Positions 23,029-33,807 of a stretch of 64,000 nucleotides of DNA are shown in pieces. The position numbers and the translations under genes were made by a program. Position 1 is the stretch's first letter, and each line of letters starts with the position of its first letter. The DNA is taken from assembly GCA_030247855.1 (NCBI GenBank), contig JAPDRN010000010.1, forward strand, positions 434,001 through 498,000. The letters are read 5' to 3'. The DNA is from Knufia peltigerae (taxonomy: Eukaryota > Ascomycota > Eurotiomycetes > Chaetothyriales > Trichomeriaceae). The notes under the pieces are model-generated. The model was not told the DNA's origin. It saw only the letters and a program-made list of their open reading frames with translations, and did not search any database.

Positions 23029-24752
23029 TTTGATGGTTTTGTAGGATAAAGATTGGAATATTGTAGGAAATGATATGTAAGAGGTCTCTAGGACAATAAG
23101 GACTGATAATTAAGAGGCCTAGACATCATCATAGTCAGTACATTCCCAAGATAAAGGAGTTATGCTAGATGAGTTGGGTCAAGTCAAGATATCCAGCACA
23201 TGGATGAGTACTTGGTCTCTTCACTGGGACAGTTCGTCTAGACTCCCCCCCCGAACGAGTTTCCGTCTGTGAGCTCAGACCAATACTGATCATCGACATT
23301 GATCGACCCAGACCTGTCATGAAGTGGGCCAGCACTTGCTTACCTGCGACAATGGCTAGGCCAATGGAATGGTGATTGAGATTTGGATGAAAAGCAACAA
23401 GATGGAATAGCAGTGGTAGTCTGTTTGAGAGACTCTCGAGGTTTGTTGATTGGTTTAGACAAGTGTACAAGTAAAAGCCGGGGCAAACAGCCAGTGTAAG
23501 ATCTAAAACTTGCAGCGTTAGCAACTGTATGAGTAGATATCGAATTTGTCCATTGTGCTCATGGGCACTCACCCCGCAAAGTCAGGTAGGTATTCAAGCA
23601 AGTTTGACAAGATACGATTCTTTTTTTGGGGTTCTAAGAAAATTGAAACGGTCCGGCCGAGTCAAGATACGATGGGAGTAACAAGAAGCAGGTGCTACCT
23701 ACTGTCGTTTTTGGGCGAGTCCAATCTTCTTTATATACTGATCGGTAACCTGCGTACTGTATGGTCAATCCTCAAGCATCCACAACCCTCTGGTTAGAAT
23801 GTTTTGCGGCAAAATAAAAAGGTCAGAGCTTCTCAAAGTATCAACAAAGACCATCAAAAGAGACCCAAGAAGCTATGAAAATGTGACAGCTGGGTATAAT
23901 AAAATGAGGTCAAAGAGCAAAAAAGTCTTATAACCTGTCACACCACAAGTCAAGGTTTCCGGAGGTTCGTGCGCGCAGAGAGAGAGAGAGCGTCATGTCA
24001 TTCTCTCGCAGGCAAAAGCTGCCGATGCAGGAATGTGTTGCGGGACCTACGAGGACGAGTAACTGAGGGGGGCATGTGAGACGGAGGTCTTGGTGAGTGT
24101 GCATGGCAAGGCACTCTCAAGCAAGGCCATGCATGCATGCATGATGCATGAAAATCTGGATCTCATCAATGGCCCCAACAAGTGCTTCATTGGTGGGAAG
24201 GATCTGTAGTGTAAAAATGAAGGCTCATGATAAGGAAATAAAAAAAAGGTGGTCAACATGACATGACTTTGTTGGGCTGTCAGGTTGATGTGGATACGAT
24301 ATGGATATTGCCGGGAAGGTCTTTGCTTCGCGGCACATCAGGCACTCCGGGTCCCTCTACGAGTGTTGTATTGTACTAGCGATAACTTGTAACCGGGACT
24401 CTCATCCGTACTGTCAAATAGATACAATACATACAAAGTAGTCAAAGCGAGACATGTGCACAAACAAAATGTACTGTACAAATCGTCATGACATGCCCAC
24501 GGGGTGGCGTTCCTTCGCCTATAGGCGATCCCTATCATTGCCCGGCTTCTCTTCCTCCCGCTGTCAATGTCAATGCTCCTCTCCGTCGCCATGGGGAAGT
24601 AGATTCACATGCCACGAGAGAAGACCTCATGAAGGCTTTAGTGAGATAAACTAGCGAACTTGTAAGACTTTCAAGTTGAGACCATCGCAGCTGATGATAT
24701 ACGAGAAGGATGTCATATAATTTTAAAACGGGAACCCATGGCTCATCACCTT
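23029..24752. other. Intergenic region, no gene recognised
   Basis: About 1.7 kb between the 5' end of the CBM48 gene and the 3' end of NOC3, both on the minus strand. It contains a TGCATGCATGCATGATGCATG tract near 24129-24149 and a GA run near 23975-23990. The open frame at 23165-23572 shows no family resemblance. Confidence 0.5.
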
Positions 24753-26879
24753 CTATCTATGCACCCCGGCAATAATCTTGTCAATCGCGGCGACTTGCTC
24801 TCTGACCTTGGGACAGAAATGCTTCCGTAGCAATTCGCCTTCCCACGCTCCGCTTCCAGTAGCCCAAACATTCGTCCCTTCTACAGTGTCGCTTTCTCCT
24901 CGAAACACTCCATCTCCTTTTCTTTCGTCACTGTACCACAACGCTTCTATCCTGCGGCCATGCTTGTCTGCTATCTGAGCGAGCAGGTTGAGCACCGCAA
25001 GCGCCGACTTCTCCGGCAACTGCAAAGACACCGTCAACAAGCGCTTGAAGAATGACGCGGCCGCGACGCTTGGTGGAGGTTGCGAAGGTGTTAGTAGGAT
25101 TGAAGCCAGCACTCGTGTCAGGAGCAATATCGGGGTGGAGATATTAACCCTGTTGGCTGCCTTTTCAGATGACTTTGATGAATGAGGATCCGGAAGCCGC
25201 AAGGATTTCGGGCCCAGCTCAATGTCTGCATCAAGACAGAGTGGGTAGAGAGTGCGATAGGTGTGCGAAGTGAAGAATGAAAGATCCAAGTGTAGAGATG
25301 ATGCAGCTTTGGACACGTCCTGGCCCGAGAGGAGAGTGAAAGCGGTCTGTGTCGAAAGGAGACTTTCGCGGGTCATGTTCCGGACTTCGTCTCGGTCAAC
25401 ATCCAGCGCTGCGCTCGTTCCTTCGCCCAAATCCAATTCGCCTTTGAGAGCGGCATCTGCCTGGTTGATAATGTCCTTGAGAGCCTCGAGCACATCCCCA
25501 AAGAAGTCCTGGTTGATGAGATGTGCATACTTAGCAAGTCCTTCCAGCACAGCGCCCATCAATTCGGGCACCCTGGCTTTCAAGATGCGGAAATATGTTA
25601 CAAACACCAGTTTAAGTGTTTCCGATTGCATCTTCTCTCGTTCCTCGTAGTTGACAATCGCATTGGCCTCGCGCATGTCCTTTTCCACTGCCTTTCTCTC
25701 CTTTGCAAGTTTCTTCTCCTTCTTCGACCTGTGCTCGAATTTTTCCTTCTTCACCTTCCTACCGTGGAGCTTCGACATGTCTTCCGGTTTGTCGGCTTTG
25801 GTGGTAGAACTCGGTGTTGTCAGTTCTGAGAGAAGGCGCAATTGAAAGAATGTATTCAAAACTTCCTCTCGAATTCGATAGTCCTTTGCCTTCATCATCT
25901 TGGTCAGAAGGCTGACAGCCTCCAGGGACGAGGCTCCGTCATCGTCTTCTGCAAAGAATTTTTCCGCCGTTTCAACACATTTCACGAAATCCGGAGTACT
26001 TTCCCGACTAGCCAGCTCATGAACTAGGATGTTCAGAAGTTCTGTGCGGAAATTGAAATGCGGAACAGATAGAAGTAACGTGCAGGCACAGTTTATCGCA
26101 ACACTGCGCAGGGACTGAGCGTCTTCATCCCCCTTGCGACCTTTCGCAAGGCCACCAAGATGCTTCACGTAGGCTTGATAACCAGTCACAAGAGCCTGCT
26201 CGTATTGTCTCGTCTTTCGTACATCCTTGGATATCTTGTTGCCCAGGTCTTCGTCTTTGTATATGCGTATTCGATAGCCAGGGATAACGTCTTTGTAGAC
26301 CGCCACTTGAGCAGCAAGAACGAGTTTCTGTACAGGTATAGGAGATTGGGAATCCGCCAGTTGTGCAAGTTTTTTGAAAGCACTAGCATGCTCTTCGGGG
26401 TCTTCACTCAGCAGACCAGCCAGTCGAGCGATTTCTTCTTTTGCACCAAAGATCTGTTGCTTGAGCGGTACCGCTGGAGCGGCAGGCTCAGACTCGGTAG
26501 GAGGTGTCTCGTCTGCATCGTCCTCCTCATCATTGCTGTCCTCGCCCTCCGAGCCGGAGCCTAGAAAGCTGTCTGAGCCATCTTCAGGTTCTTTTTCTTC
26601 TACTTGTTGTAGTTGGCCTTGGGCTGTCTTAATAGGTAGTCTCGTGGACTCTTTCGTTTTCTTCGAACGGTTCTTCTGTGCATAGGCTTGTTCGAGATCC
26701 CAGTCAGCTGCCCGGGCGAAGAGGTCGGAGGACTTTATGGTCTTGGAAGGGACATCGTCGTCTAAAGGTGGTGTGATACGCCTGCGCTTTGCTGGGCGAC
26801 CATGAGGCATGGCTGTTGTGCTTGAATTATTTTCAAATACGCCGCAGTCATGTGGAATCTTCAATTCACGATCTGCCAT
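24753..26879 (-). CDS. noc3: Nucleolar complex protein NOC3
   Basis: A single exon of 708 residues from the ATG at 26879. An alternative ATG at 26810 gives 685 residues and begins MPHGRPAKRRR, also plausible. Noc3 pairs with Noc2 to move pre-60S particles from nucleolus to nucleoplasm and also has a role in replication licensing in yeast. Visible features are a basic N-terminus, an acidic stretch near 120-160, the NOC3 region near 180-290 (GYRIR...VRKTRQYE), a Lys/Arg-rich coiled segment near 385-430 with KKEKKLAKERK, and a C-terminal CBF/Noc homology region. It is transcribed head-to-head with NIP7 from a 168-bp spacer. Confidence 0.92.
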   Translation of the reverse strand: MADRELKIPHDCGVFENNSSTTAMPHGRPAKRRRITPPLDDDVPSKTIKSSDLFARAADWDLEQAYAQKNRSKKTKESTRLPIKTAQGQLQQVEEKEPEDGSDSFLGSGSEGEDSNDEEDDADETPPTESEPAAPAVPLKQQIFGAKEEIARLAGLLSEDPEEHASAFKKLAQLADSQSPIPVQKLVLAAQVAVYKDVIPGYRIRIYKDEDLGNKISKDVRKTRQYEQALVTGYQAYVKHLGGLAKGRKGDEDAQSLRSVAINCACTLLLSVPHFNFRTELLNILVHELASRESTPDFVKCVETAEKFFAEDDDGASSLEAVSLLTKMMKAKDYRIREEVLNTFFQLRLLSELTTPSSTTKADKPEDMSKLHGRKVKKEKFEHRSKKEKKLAKERKAVEKDMREANAIVNYEEREKMQSETLKLVFVTYFRILKARVPELMGAVLEGLAKYAHLINQDFFGDVLEALKDIINQADAALKGELDLGEGTSAALDVDRDEVRNMTRESLLSTQTAFTLLSGQDVSKAASSLHLDLSFFTSHTYRTLYPLCLDADIELGPKSLRLPDPHSSKSSEKAANRVNISTPILLLTRVLASILLTPSQPPPSVAAASFFKRLLTVSLQLPEKSALAVLNLLAQIADKHGRRIEALWYSDERKGDGVFRGESDTVEGTNVWATGSGAWEGELLRKHFCPKVREQVAAIDKIIAGVHR

Positions 26880-27047
26880 TGCGGAACAAAATTTCTTAGA
26901 ACGTTTACCAACTACACCGAAGATTAGCCGCTTTCTCGTAGAATATTTTTTTTGAGACTGCGCAACCACCGATTCCAGACACAAACAGTACAAGTTGCCT
27001 AAGAAGTTTCAGAGGTGCACCAACGGCTACAACGCTATTTTTCCAAG
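26880..27047. promoter_or_regulatory. Bidirectional promoter between NOC3 and NIP7
   Basis: Only 168 bp separate the two start codons, so both promoters must be shared or overlapping. Both genes act in 60S subunit assembly, which suggests co-regulation. An A/T-rich stretch lies near 26935-26952. Confidence 0.7.
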
Positions 27048-27614
27048 ATGAGGCCTCTTACTGATGTCGAGACCCAGACATTGTTCACAAAGCTTGCCAA
27101 CTACACAGGTCGTTCGCTGACCCAACTCATCGCACCCTCGGATTCTCCAGACGACGATAGTGACCGGCATGTCTTCCGCCTGCACGAGTCTCGAGTCTAC
27201 TATGTTCGATTGTCGCTTGCCAATTTAGCAACAGCGGTTGCTCGAGACAATCTACTTTCACTGGGCACCTGTGTCGGCAAATTCACGAAAACCGGAAAAT
27301 TCAGATTACATATAACAGCGTTGGATGTGATTGCGCCGCATGCACGATACAAGGTGTGGGTCAAACCCAACGGAGAAATGCCCTTCCTTTATGGAGGCAA
27401 TGTTGTCAAGGCACATGTTGGAAGATGGAGCGAAGACTGTCCTGAACATTCTGGCGTGGTCGTTTTAGCCATGGACGACACACCACTTGGATTTGGTGTA
27501 ACGGCTAGGTCAACGGCGGAAGCAAGAAAGTTAGAACCGACTTCTGTGGTAGTCTTCCGTCAAGGTGACGTGGGGGAGTACTTGAGAGAGGAGGATAGTC
27601 TCTTTACAACCTGA
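27048..27614 (+). CDS. nip7: 60S ribosome biogenesis protein NIP7
   Basis: A single exon of 188 residues, the family's normal size. The ATG at 27048 gives the canonical MRPLT start; the frame is open 33 nt further upstream but without another ATG in a better context. The N-terminal domain (1-95) carries FTKLANY and LGTCVGKFTKTGKFRLHITALD. The C-terminal PUA RNA-binding domain spans roughly 96-180 (YKVWVKP...FLYGGNVVKAHV, then GFGVTARST). Nip7 binds pre-rRNA and is needed for 27S processing and 60S export. The C-terminal ten residues are acidic. Confidence 0.97.
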   Translation: MRPLTDVETQTLFTKLANYTGRSLTQLIAPSDSPDDDSDRHVFRLHESRVYYVRLSLANLATAVARDNLLSLGTCVGKFTKTGKFRLHITALDVIAPHARYKVWVKPNGEMPFLYGGNVVKAHVGRWSEDCPEHSGVVVLAMDDTPLGFGVTARSTAEARKLEPTSVVVFRQGDVGEYLREEDSLFTT

Positions 27615-28884
27615 GATACAACGAAGGCGTGGACTACAAGATTTAAAACGTCAGCGGGCTGGAATCCCTAGGTACGGCTTCCGGCGGTAATGTGCCTCAA
27701 GAGCAGGCTACTTCGTGATCACTCTATGAGGGGCACCACGACAAATCCAGCGGGTGACTTATTCGAGACCAGCGAGATCTTTAAAAAGAACGGCAAGAAT
27801 TGGATTCTCCCTTGACGTAGGAGTCAAGACAGGAGAGCTTTGCCTCTCCAACAGTTCTTACCTCATTCTGAAAGCCGTGATCGACACCTTTTACCCAGCA
27901 AGGCGGCTTTTCCTCTCCCGAGGCTTGCGGAATATCTCAGTCTGTGGTCTGACAGACATGATACGACATTGAACAGATCACCGGTTCACGCAGTGAAACA
28001 GATTGAGTCAATGCAGCTGGCGGTTGAGATTCGGCTTCGACCATTGCTCGAACATCTCCTAAAATCTGGCAAGGCGCCACTATACAAGAGATACACCCCG
28101 CATCGTATCTAGTTCCAAAGAAAGGAGGGGAGTGAGGACTATGGACCGCGAATCCCCTTGAGTTCTTTGATAAGCCATTCTGGAGGAAGTGTCAGTAGAA
28201 CAACCTACAGGCACCGAATCACTATGCTTCTACTTTATGTCAACGCGTGTGTCTCTTTACACGAACAATTCACTTGCTCAAATCATAGTGTATCTGTCAT
28301 GGATTTACTGATTCTTGCCTTACCCGTAGCTCCTTAGCGCACGTGGCGTACAGATAAATTCGTGGTGTTTGAAGGGCTCGTGCCAAAAATAGAATGTTCG
28401 GCAAGGCTGATCGTAGATAATGAATTCTGCGGAGGCGGGGAGGGTCGATGCGCCCGACATCTCTTCCTGTATCCCGTACTCCGTGACCGACACTGGGGAA
28501 AGGGACTTGTCAAGGTGATGGGTTCGTCTACGAAGCGACGAGTCAACTGTGCAAGGTCCTTGTAGTCAAACAGACTTGGAAATGGCCAGTAACGCGTCAT
28601 GATTGGGTCTTTGATCGTGGCGCAAGCGATTCTCAGCCGAGTCAGCCGGATTGGGAGGCAGACGACTGGACACAAGGCATTTCGACCAGGCGACAAGGCA
28701 GCAAACTACCTTCAATCTGAATTTCTTTGGGGAGGTTCCTATAGCCCATCTTCTGAATTAACGTCAGAATGTCTACTCGAACAAAAAGCACTCATGAAAA
28801 TGCTCCCTCGTTGAGTACGTGACTCTCCCAAGTCAACGTCTTGACACCCTTTTCACCTGCGACGAACATACAGTTCATACCACG
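27615..28884. other. Intergenic region, no gene recognised
   Basis: About 1.3 kb between NIP7 and the lipase gene. Open frames at 27754-28112 and 28334-28696 have no family resemblance. It presumably carries the lipase promoter. Confidence 0.5.
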
Positions 28885-30633
28885 ATGACCTTTTTCTGGA
28901 GCAATCGAGCTGCTCGAAAGCGCCGTAAATACGAAGCTGATAATGCCAATTTCCATGATCCTGCATACCCCCCCTCCAACCCTGTGCCTTATACCATGAA
29001 CTACTCCCCGAATGCCGTCTACGAACCTCCGTATCAACAATACCAACCGCAATGGCATCAGTCGTCCGTGGCCCCAAACGGAACTGTTCCTCATATGTAC
29101 TCGGCGGTGACCTTGCCAACCCATCAAGCGGTTCCCCCTGAGACACCCTACCGAACTGTCCAACCCCAACATCCCTGGTCCCAACCAGACCCCGCCGGCT
29201 ATGCTCCGACGTCGTCAATGTCGTCGTCGTCCGGGGATGAGCTGCTACACAGAAGAATTGATGACAAGCTGGACGATATCATATCTTTGATCGATGCAGA
29301 TGCCTTTATTGGCTCGACAAGAGAGCTTGCCATAACCATACCTTCTTGTTCGTCAGAACTCTCGGAGGAAGAAGTGACCACTGACCGAGCCGTCGGCGGC
29401 CACGAGAGGAGACCAAGGAAGCAGCAGCAACAAGGTCAACAACGACAACCCAAACAGGTCAATGTCTTTTCCAAACTGGACCTGTACCTCAACTCCAAAC
29501 TCCCCGCCACGCTTCCGCCTCTGAGAGTCTACATCCCGACTTATCCTCTGTTGTGTTTGGCGGCACAGTACTCACTGAACGCGTACCACCAACCCCAGTC
29601 CGCTTCGGAACGCAAGGACTACATCTCGGCCGACAGCAAACTGGGCACCAAAGCCATAGTGGTCAAGAGCGTACCCTGCGACGACAAGAAGACGATCGTG
29701 TTCGCCATACGTGGGACGAGCAGACTCAGCGTGAGGGATTGGGGGGTCAATCTTCGAGTTGACCCGGTGTCACCCGCCGGGTTCCTCGACGACGAAGGTA
29801 ACCTTTGTCATTCTGGGTTTCTGAAGGTCGCCAGGGCCATGGTTCGACCCATGGCCTCGAGACTGAGACAGTTGCTGGAGGAGAACCCGAACCGAAGCAG
29901 CTGCTCTCTGCTGATCACCGGACACAGCGCGGGTGGGGCCGTGGCGAGCCTCTTGTACTCGCACATGCTCGCCGCGACCGTCGACAGTGAGCTGAATGCC
30001 TTGACGGGCTGTTTCAAGAGGGTTCACTGTATCACTTTCGGCGCTCCCCCGGTCAGTCTTTTGCCGTTACAAAAACCCACCACCGCGGACGGCCGACTAC
30101 AAAAGTGTTTGTTTCACTCATTCATGAACGAAGGTGACCCCGTCGTTCGTGCCGAAAAGGCTTACATCAAAAGTCTGGTCGATTTACTTTCCAGACCGAC
30201 CCCACAGGTTGATCAGCGAACCACCAACGCGTCGACGTCGATGTCGAAGTCGCCGCTAACCAAGTTGGGCGCCGCCAGTATGTCCATGCTGGACTTGTCC
30301 CTGAACCCGACCAAAAAGAAGACGACGAAATCCAAAAACCGTCGACATGACCACCAACAGCAAAGTCTGGATCCGGCGTCGAACTTGTTGTGGTGGGACG
30401 TCCCCTCGGGCATGTTTTCGAACGCCGGACGCCTGGTCGTGCTCAGGGTGCCCAAGGGCAAAACCGAGGATGATGTCACGGCGAGTGTCGTCAAGGATGA
30501 GCAGTTGAGACAGGTCATTTTCGGAGACCCTCTTGCACATTCCATGGAACTGTACGCTAGTCGCATCGAGACTCTTGCGGTCAGGGCCGTCACCGGTAAA
30601 GGAGGGGGAGGGGGAGGTGGTGTTGTTTGTTAA
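28885..30633 (+). CDS. Class-3 lipase-domain protein with long disordered N-terminus
   Basis: A single exon of 582 residues. The catalytic domain covers about 200-560. It has the nucleophile elbow GHSAGG with Ser348, the oxyanion-side motif FAIRGTSRL, the acid residue in NEGDPVVRAEKAY and a late His in GDPLAHSMELY, fitting the Lipase_3 fold. There is no signal peptide; the first 190 residues are Pro/Tyr/Gln-rich and disordered, so the enzyme is probably intracellular. Two low-complexity inserts (a QQQGQQRQPKQ run and a Lys-rich loop near 470-495) interrupt it. The substrate is not predictable. The C-terminus is a Gly run. I chose the ATG at 28885 because upstream sequence looks like leader. 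Confidence 0.85.
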   Translation: MTFFWSNRAARKRRKYEADNANFHDPAYPPSNPVPYTMNYSPNAVYEPPYQQYQPQWHQSSVAPNGTVPHMYSAVTLPTHQAVPPETPYRTVQPQHPWSQPDPAGYAPTSSMSSSSGDELLHRRIDDKLDDIISLIDADAFIGSTRELAITIPSCSSELSEEEVTTDRAVGGHERRPRKQQQQGQQRQPKQVNVFSKLDLYLNSKLPATLPPLRVYIPTYPLLCLAAQYSLNAYHQPQSASERKDYISADSKLGTKAIVVKSVPCDDKKTIVFAIRGTSRLSVRDWGVNLRVDPVSPAGFLDDEGNLCHSGFLKVARAMVRPMASRLRQLLEENPNRSSCSLLITGHSAGGAVASLLYSHMLAATVDSELNALTGCFKRVHCITFGAPPVSLLPLQKPTTADGRLQKCLFHSFMNEGDPVVRAEKAYIKSLVDLLSRPTPQVDQRTTNASTSMSKSPLTKLGAASMSMLDLSLNPTKKKTTKSKNRRHDHQQQSLDPASNLLWWDVPSGMFSNAGRLVVLRVPKGKTEDDVTASVVKDEQLRQVIFGDPLAHSMELYASRIETLAVRAVTGKGGGGGGGVVC

Positions 30634-31116
30634 GAGTAATAATGTAACAAGAATCACACCACGAGTGTGCCGTGGGTTACGGAATGTGTGTTTTTGCAAA
30701 GTTGGACAATGAATAACTGTGACGAGATTTATGAACATTATGGAAATATGACGATAATGATAATGGCATGCCCTGTTTTACCTCTGCTTGGGCGAATGAG
30801 GTATCGAAGGCCTAAGTTTTATTCACAACCTATGGAATTTGTAATCTGTACTGGTTCATGTCTTCATGATAACTCTCGAGAGTGTCAGATGGTCCTTGGG
30901 ATGGATACCAAGTCAGGCAGTTGAACCAAAGTGATTTCATATCCATTTCTGATGATACGTTGTAACTTGCGTGATTACCTGGCCAACCCAAGTGTCATCC
31001 TCATCATTGCAACATCTGCCCTTGGTAAATTGAAACAACCCCGCGAGCTGCCGTAATCAAAGTCCGTAGGCACCTAGTACACGTAGATACACCACCAACA
31101 GAACGACAACAACGCT
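30634..31116. other. Convergent intergenic spacer
   Basis: 483 bp between two 3' ends (lipase on plus, disordered nuclear-type protein on minus). No feature seen. Confidence 0.6.
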
Positions 31117-32496
31117 CTATACACTGACAAACTTGACCTTCTTCTGTCCCGGCGCTCCAAAGTTGGTGGTTCGAGCGTGTCGATTGAACATGCGGCTTCG
31201 AAAATCTTGCAACGACGTCGGTTTGGGTTTGGGGAGGTGTTGGTGAACAAGGGCCGACGCGGGTTGACGGCGTGCGGAAATTTTCAAACTCTTTGCAGTT
31301 TTGGCCTTCTTGAATTGGTGCGATGAGTTGGTCTGGGACTGCGGATGGGCGACGGTGGATCGGATGGAAGAAATTGGTACGGACTGCTTTGGAGCGGCGG
31401 CAGTGGTAGTAGTGGGATTTGTGACTGCGGCAATTGGCGAGCGAGGTCTCGACGAGGGTGTTGTGGTTTCGAATTGGACGTGTGAAGATGCTTTGTCTCG
31501 TTGATCTGTTCGTGCGGCGGATGAGGAGGATGGATCAGCTTCATGGTCATTGGATTCTCTAGGCCTTTGGTCGTCGAGGGTCTCGCCGTTGAACGTGCGC
31601 TCGACGACGGCGGTGCTTGTATCCTCTACCTCGGCCACAGCGGATTGATCTTCCTCTTCACCATTTGGAAGAGACGTGCTGGGCAGGGCGGTCACCGTTG
31701 TGTCCGAATCTGTCAAAATCTGGTTGTCGACTGTATTGGCGACAGACTCAATCTGGTCTTTGTCCTCTGAGTTTGTCGCCGGAACATCGCCTTCAGGGGC
31801 CTGTTCTGTGGAAGTCGCTGGATCGTGTACGTCGACGTAGTCGTCACCCTCTGTGGTAGTCTCGATTGATGTCGAGTTCGGCTTGACAACATCAATGAGA
31901 CCGGAGCCTGAGGCAGGGTCTGATCCTTTGTCTTGACCCGTTAAAGTGGCGGTCCTCCTCCGCTTAATGCCACTGCTTTTGGAGGCACTTCCCGGCGGGT
32001 ATCGAGTACGCCGGGCAGAACTTCTCGTACTGACTACTTCGGGGGCAGCATCGCTGTCATCATCGCCTTGTTCTTCTTCTTCCGTCGCAACATCGTGGGC
32101 ACGTGGGTACTCTGCAGGTGTCTGGAACATGTCGAGAATTGAGTCCTCGGGTTCATCACTGTCGAATCGTTTCCTCTTGTTCGCGGGAGTCTTGGCTGGG
32201 GCTGGAGTGTAGAATTCAACTGGCGATTTCAAGCGTTCAGGAAGATTTTGTTCGTTAGTCGTTACGGGTGTATCGATCTGAGACTGTGATGGTTGTAGGG
32301 ATGTTTGCTCCGTCTCTAGAGAACTCTGGGAAGCCCGTGCTTTGGCGGAGTCCTTAGGAGTCTCATTGCCTCGAGCAGAACGTTTCCTCGATGCTCGTGA
32401 CACAGATGGCGATGCAGTGGAATTTGACGTATCCTCGACACTGGAGGAATTGGGCGTGTCCAGGCCCAGCCTCTCTTGTAATCTTGTGGTCACCAT
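31117..32496 (-). CDS. Hypothetical disordered protein, probably nuclear
   Basis: A single exon of 459 residues, not recognised. It is Ser/Thr/Glu-rich and almost wholly disordered, with basic nuclear-localisation-like clusters (RASRKRSARG, NKRKRFD and IKRRRTA) and a conserved-looking basic C-terminus (SLQDFRSRMFNRHARTTNFG followed by QKKVKFVSV). Alternation of acidic stretches and basic clusters suggests a chromatin-associated or scaffold protein; this is inference from composition. The clean ATG and long open frame without introns support it being real. Confidence 0.75.
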   Translation of the reverse strand: MVTTRLQERLGLDTPNSSSVEDTSNSTASPSVSRASRKRSARGNETPKDSAKARASQSSLETEQTSLQPSQSQIDTPVTTNEQNLPERLKSPVEFYTPAPAKTPANKRKRFDSDEPEDSILDMFQTPAEYPRAHDVATEEEEQGDDDSDAAPEVVSTRSSARRTRYPPGSASKSSGIKRRRTATLTGQDKGSDPASGSGLIDVVKPNSTSIETTTEGDDYVDVHDPATSTEQAPEGDVPATNSEDKDQIESVANTVDNQILTDSDTTVTALPSTSLPNGEEEDQSAVAEVEDTSTAVVERTFNGETLDDQRPRESNDHEADPSSSSAARTDQRDKASSHVQFETTTPSSRPRSPIAAVTNPTTTTAAAPKQSVPISSIRSTVAHPQSQTNSSHQFKKAKTAKSLKISARRQPASALVHQHLPKPKPTSLQDFRSRMFNRHARTTNFGAPGQKKVKFVSV

Positions 32497-33191
32497 ACCG
32501 ATGGGATAATCAGATTACAAGCAAAGGACGCGTAAAGTCCTTCGATTAATCAAAAGCGAGAGATCTCAAAGTAATCAGCAGATGATTTGCTCGAGTTGAC
32601 GGTACACGCAAAACATTAAGTGGTAGTGAATACATTCAAGTACACAATAAGTCGGTGGTCAGAAAAAAAATTCTAGTGACGTTTTTGGTGATTAAAGATT
32701 TGCGGGCAGCATCTTATCTAATTTAATCGGGGTCGCTAATCTTTCGCGCCCCCGCGACCTCAAACTCCAGGGCGCGTCAACAACGGCACGCTCAAAGGTT
32801 GATCAATCGTCGCCCTTGGTCTTTTTCATGTCCCCTTGAAGGAAGACGAGGGTACATGTATTGTACACCGATGTTGGATGAGTGCAACTTCAGTCTATTT
32901 CCAGGCAGAATCTAGCAACTCTTTGTCGTCTCAGGTCCGCCATTCGATATCAAGGCATACCTAGATAGATTGTTATCTGATCGCATTTGGTCCCGAATCC
33001 AGGTGAACCTCTCATTGATCCGGAGAGTGACCGCGGAAACCGCCGTTATCGGAGCACTGATCATATGAAAGGGACGACAAGCACTTATCAAGTCAGGAAG
33101 ACCTCACCTCGCCTTCGTGTCAATGACAACGACGACAAGTTGGAGAAGGTATCTATTTCCCTCACATCCCTGGTATCCGAAGAAAAGCGAC
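32497..33191. other. Divergent intergenic region
   Basis: About 0.7 kb between the start of the disordered protein gene (minus) and the VOC gene (plus). The left half is A/T-rich, with a long A run near 32663. An upstream open stretch at 32987-33191 is taken as leader. Confidence 0.5.
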
Positions 33192-33807
33192 ATGTTCTGG
33201 CGGATAGCAAGGAACTCGCCTGCACATATCCGGTACAGTTTCATTTCGAAACCCCACCAGCACACTGCCAGCAGGGGCTACGGCGTCAGGATGAGCCCGA
33301 TAGCAAAGGCCAAATCGCTTGATCACCTCGTCTTGACCGTCAAAGACCTCGACGCGACGGTCAAATTTTACGGAGAAATCCTCGGCATGCAGCATACCTC
33401 TTTTGGGGCAGCCAACGACCCGAGCATCCAACGACACGCCCTCAAGTTTGGCAGTCAGAAGATCAATCTCCACATCAGCGGCAAGGAATTCGTGCCCCGA
33501 GCTCAAAATGTGCAGCCCGGGAGCGGCGACCTCTGTTTCTTAGTGGAGGACAATGTCGACGACGTATTGGGCAAATTGAACGAGAGGAAGATCGACGTCC
33601 TCGAGGGAGGAAAGGTGGTTCATCGAACTGGCGCCCAAGGCCAATTGCGCAGCGTCTATATTCGTGACCCAGACGAGAATTTGATTGAGTAAGTTTCGTC
33701 CCGGGGATTCAAATTTCCTTTTTGTTCAAGCGAACAGCCTCGCTTGGAGTGTCGCGGCTGACGGTGATGTCCACCGGCATAATAGATTATCGAATCTGGT
33801 CCAGTAG
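33192..33807 (+). CDS. VOC/glyoxalase-fold protein (GLOD5-like), possible mitochondrial presequence
   Basis: Two exons: 33192-33688 and a 22-nt final exon 33786-33807, giving 172 residues. The 97-nt intron starts GTAAGT and has a CTGAC branch site. Without splicing the frame stops at once (TAA overlapping the donor). Splicing restores the expected end, NLIELSNLVQ. The core from SLDHLVLTVKDLD to RSVYIRDPDENLIE is a single vicinal-oxygen-chelate domain; H44 of the HLVLTV strand and the late Glu are metal-ligand candidates. The first 33 residues contain several Arg/Lys and no acidic residue, like a mitochondrial presequence. Starting at the internal ATG 33291 instead gives a 139-residue form, so two start sites could give two locations. 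The reaction is unknown. Confidence 0.85.

Noticed and set aside
23165..23572. 135-codon minus-strand frame upstream of the CBM48 gene
   Set aside because: No recognisable motif. Its position just upstream fits promoter and leader sequence better.
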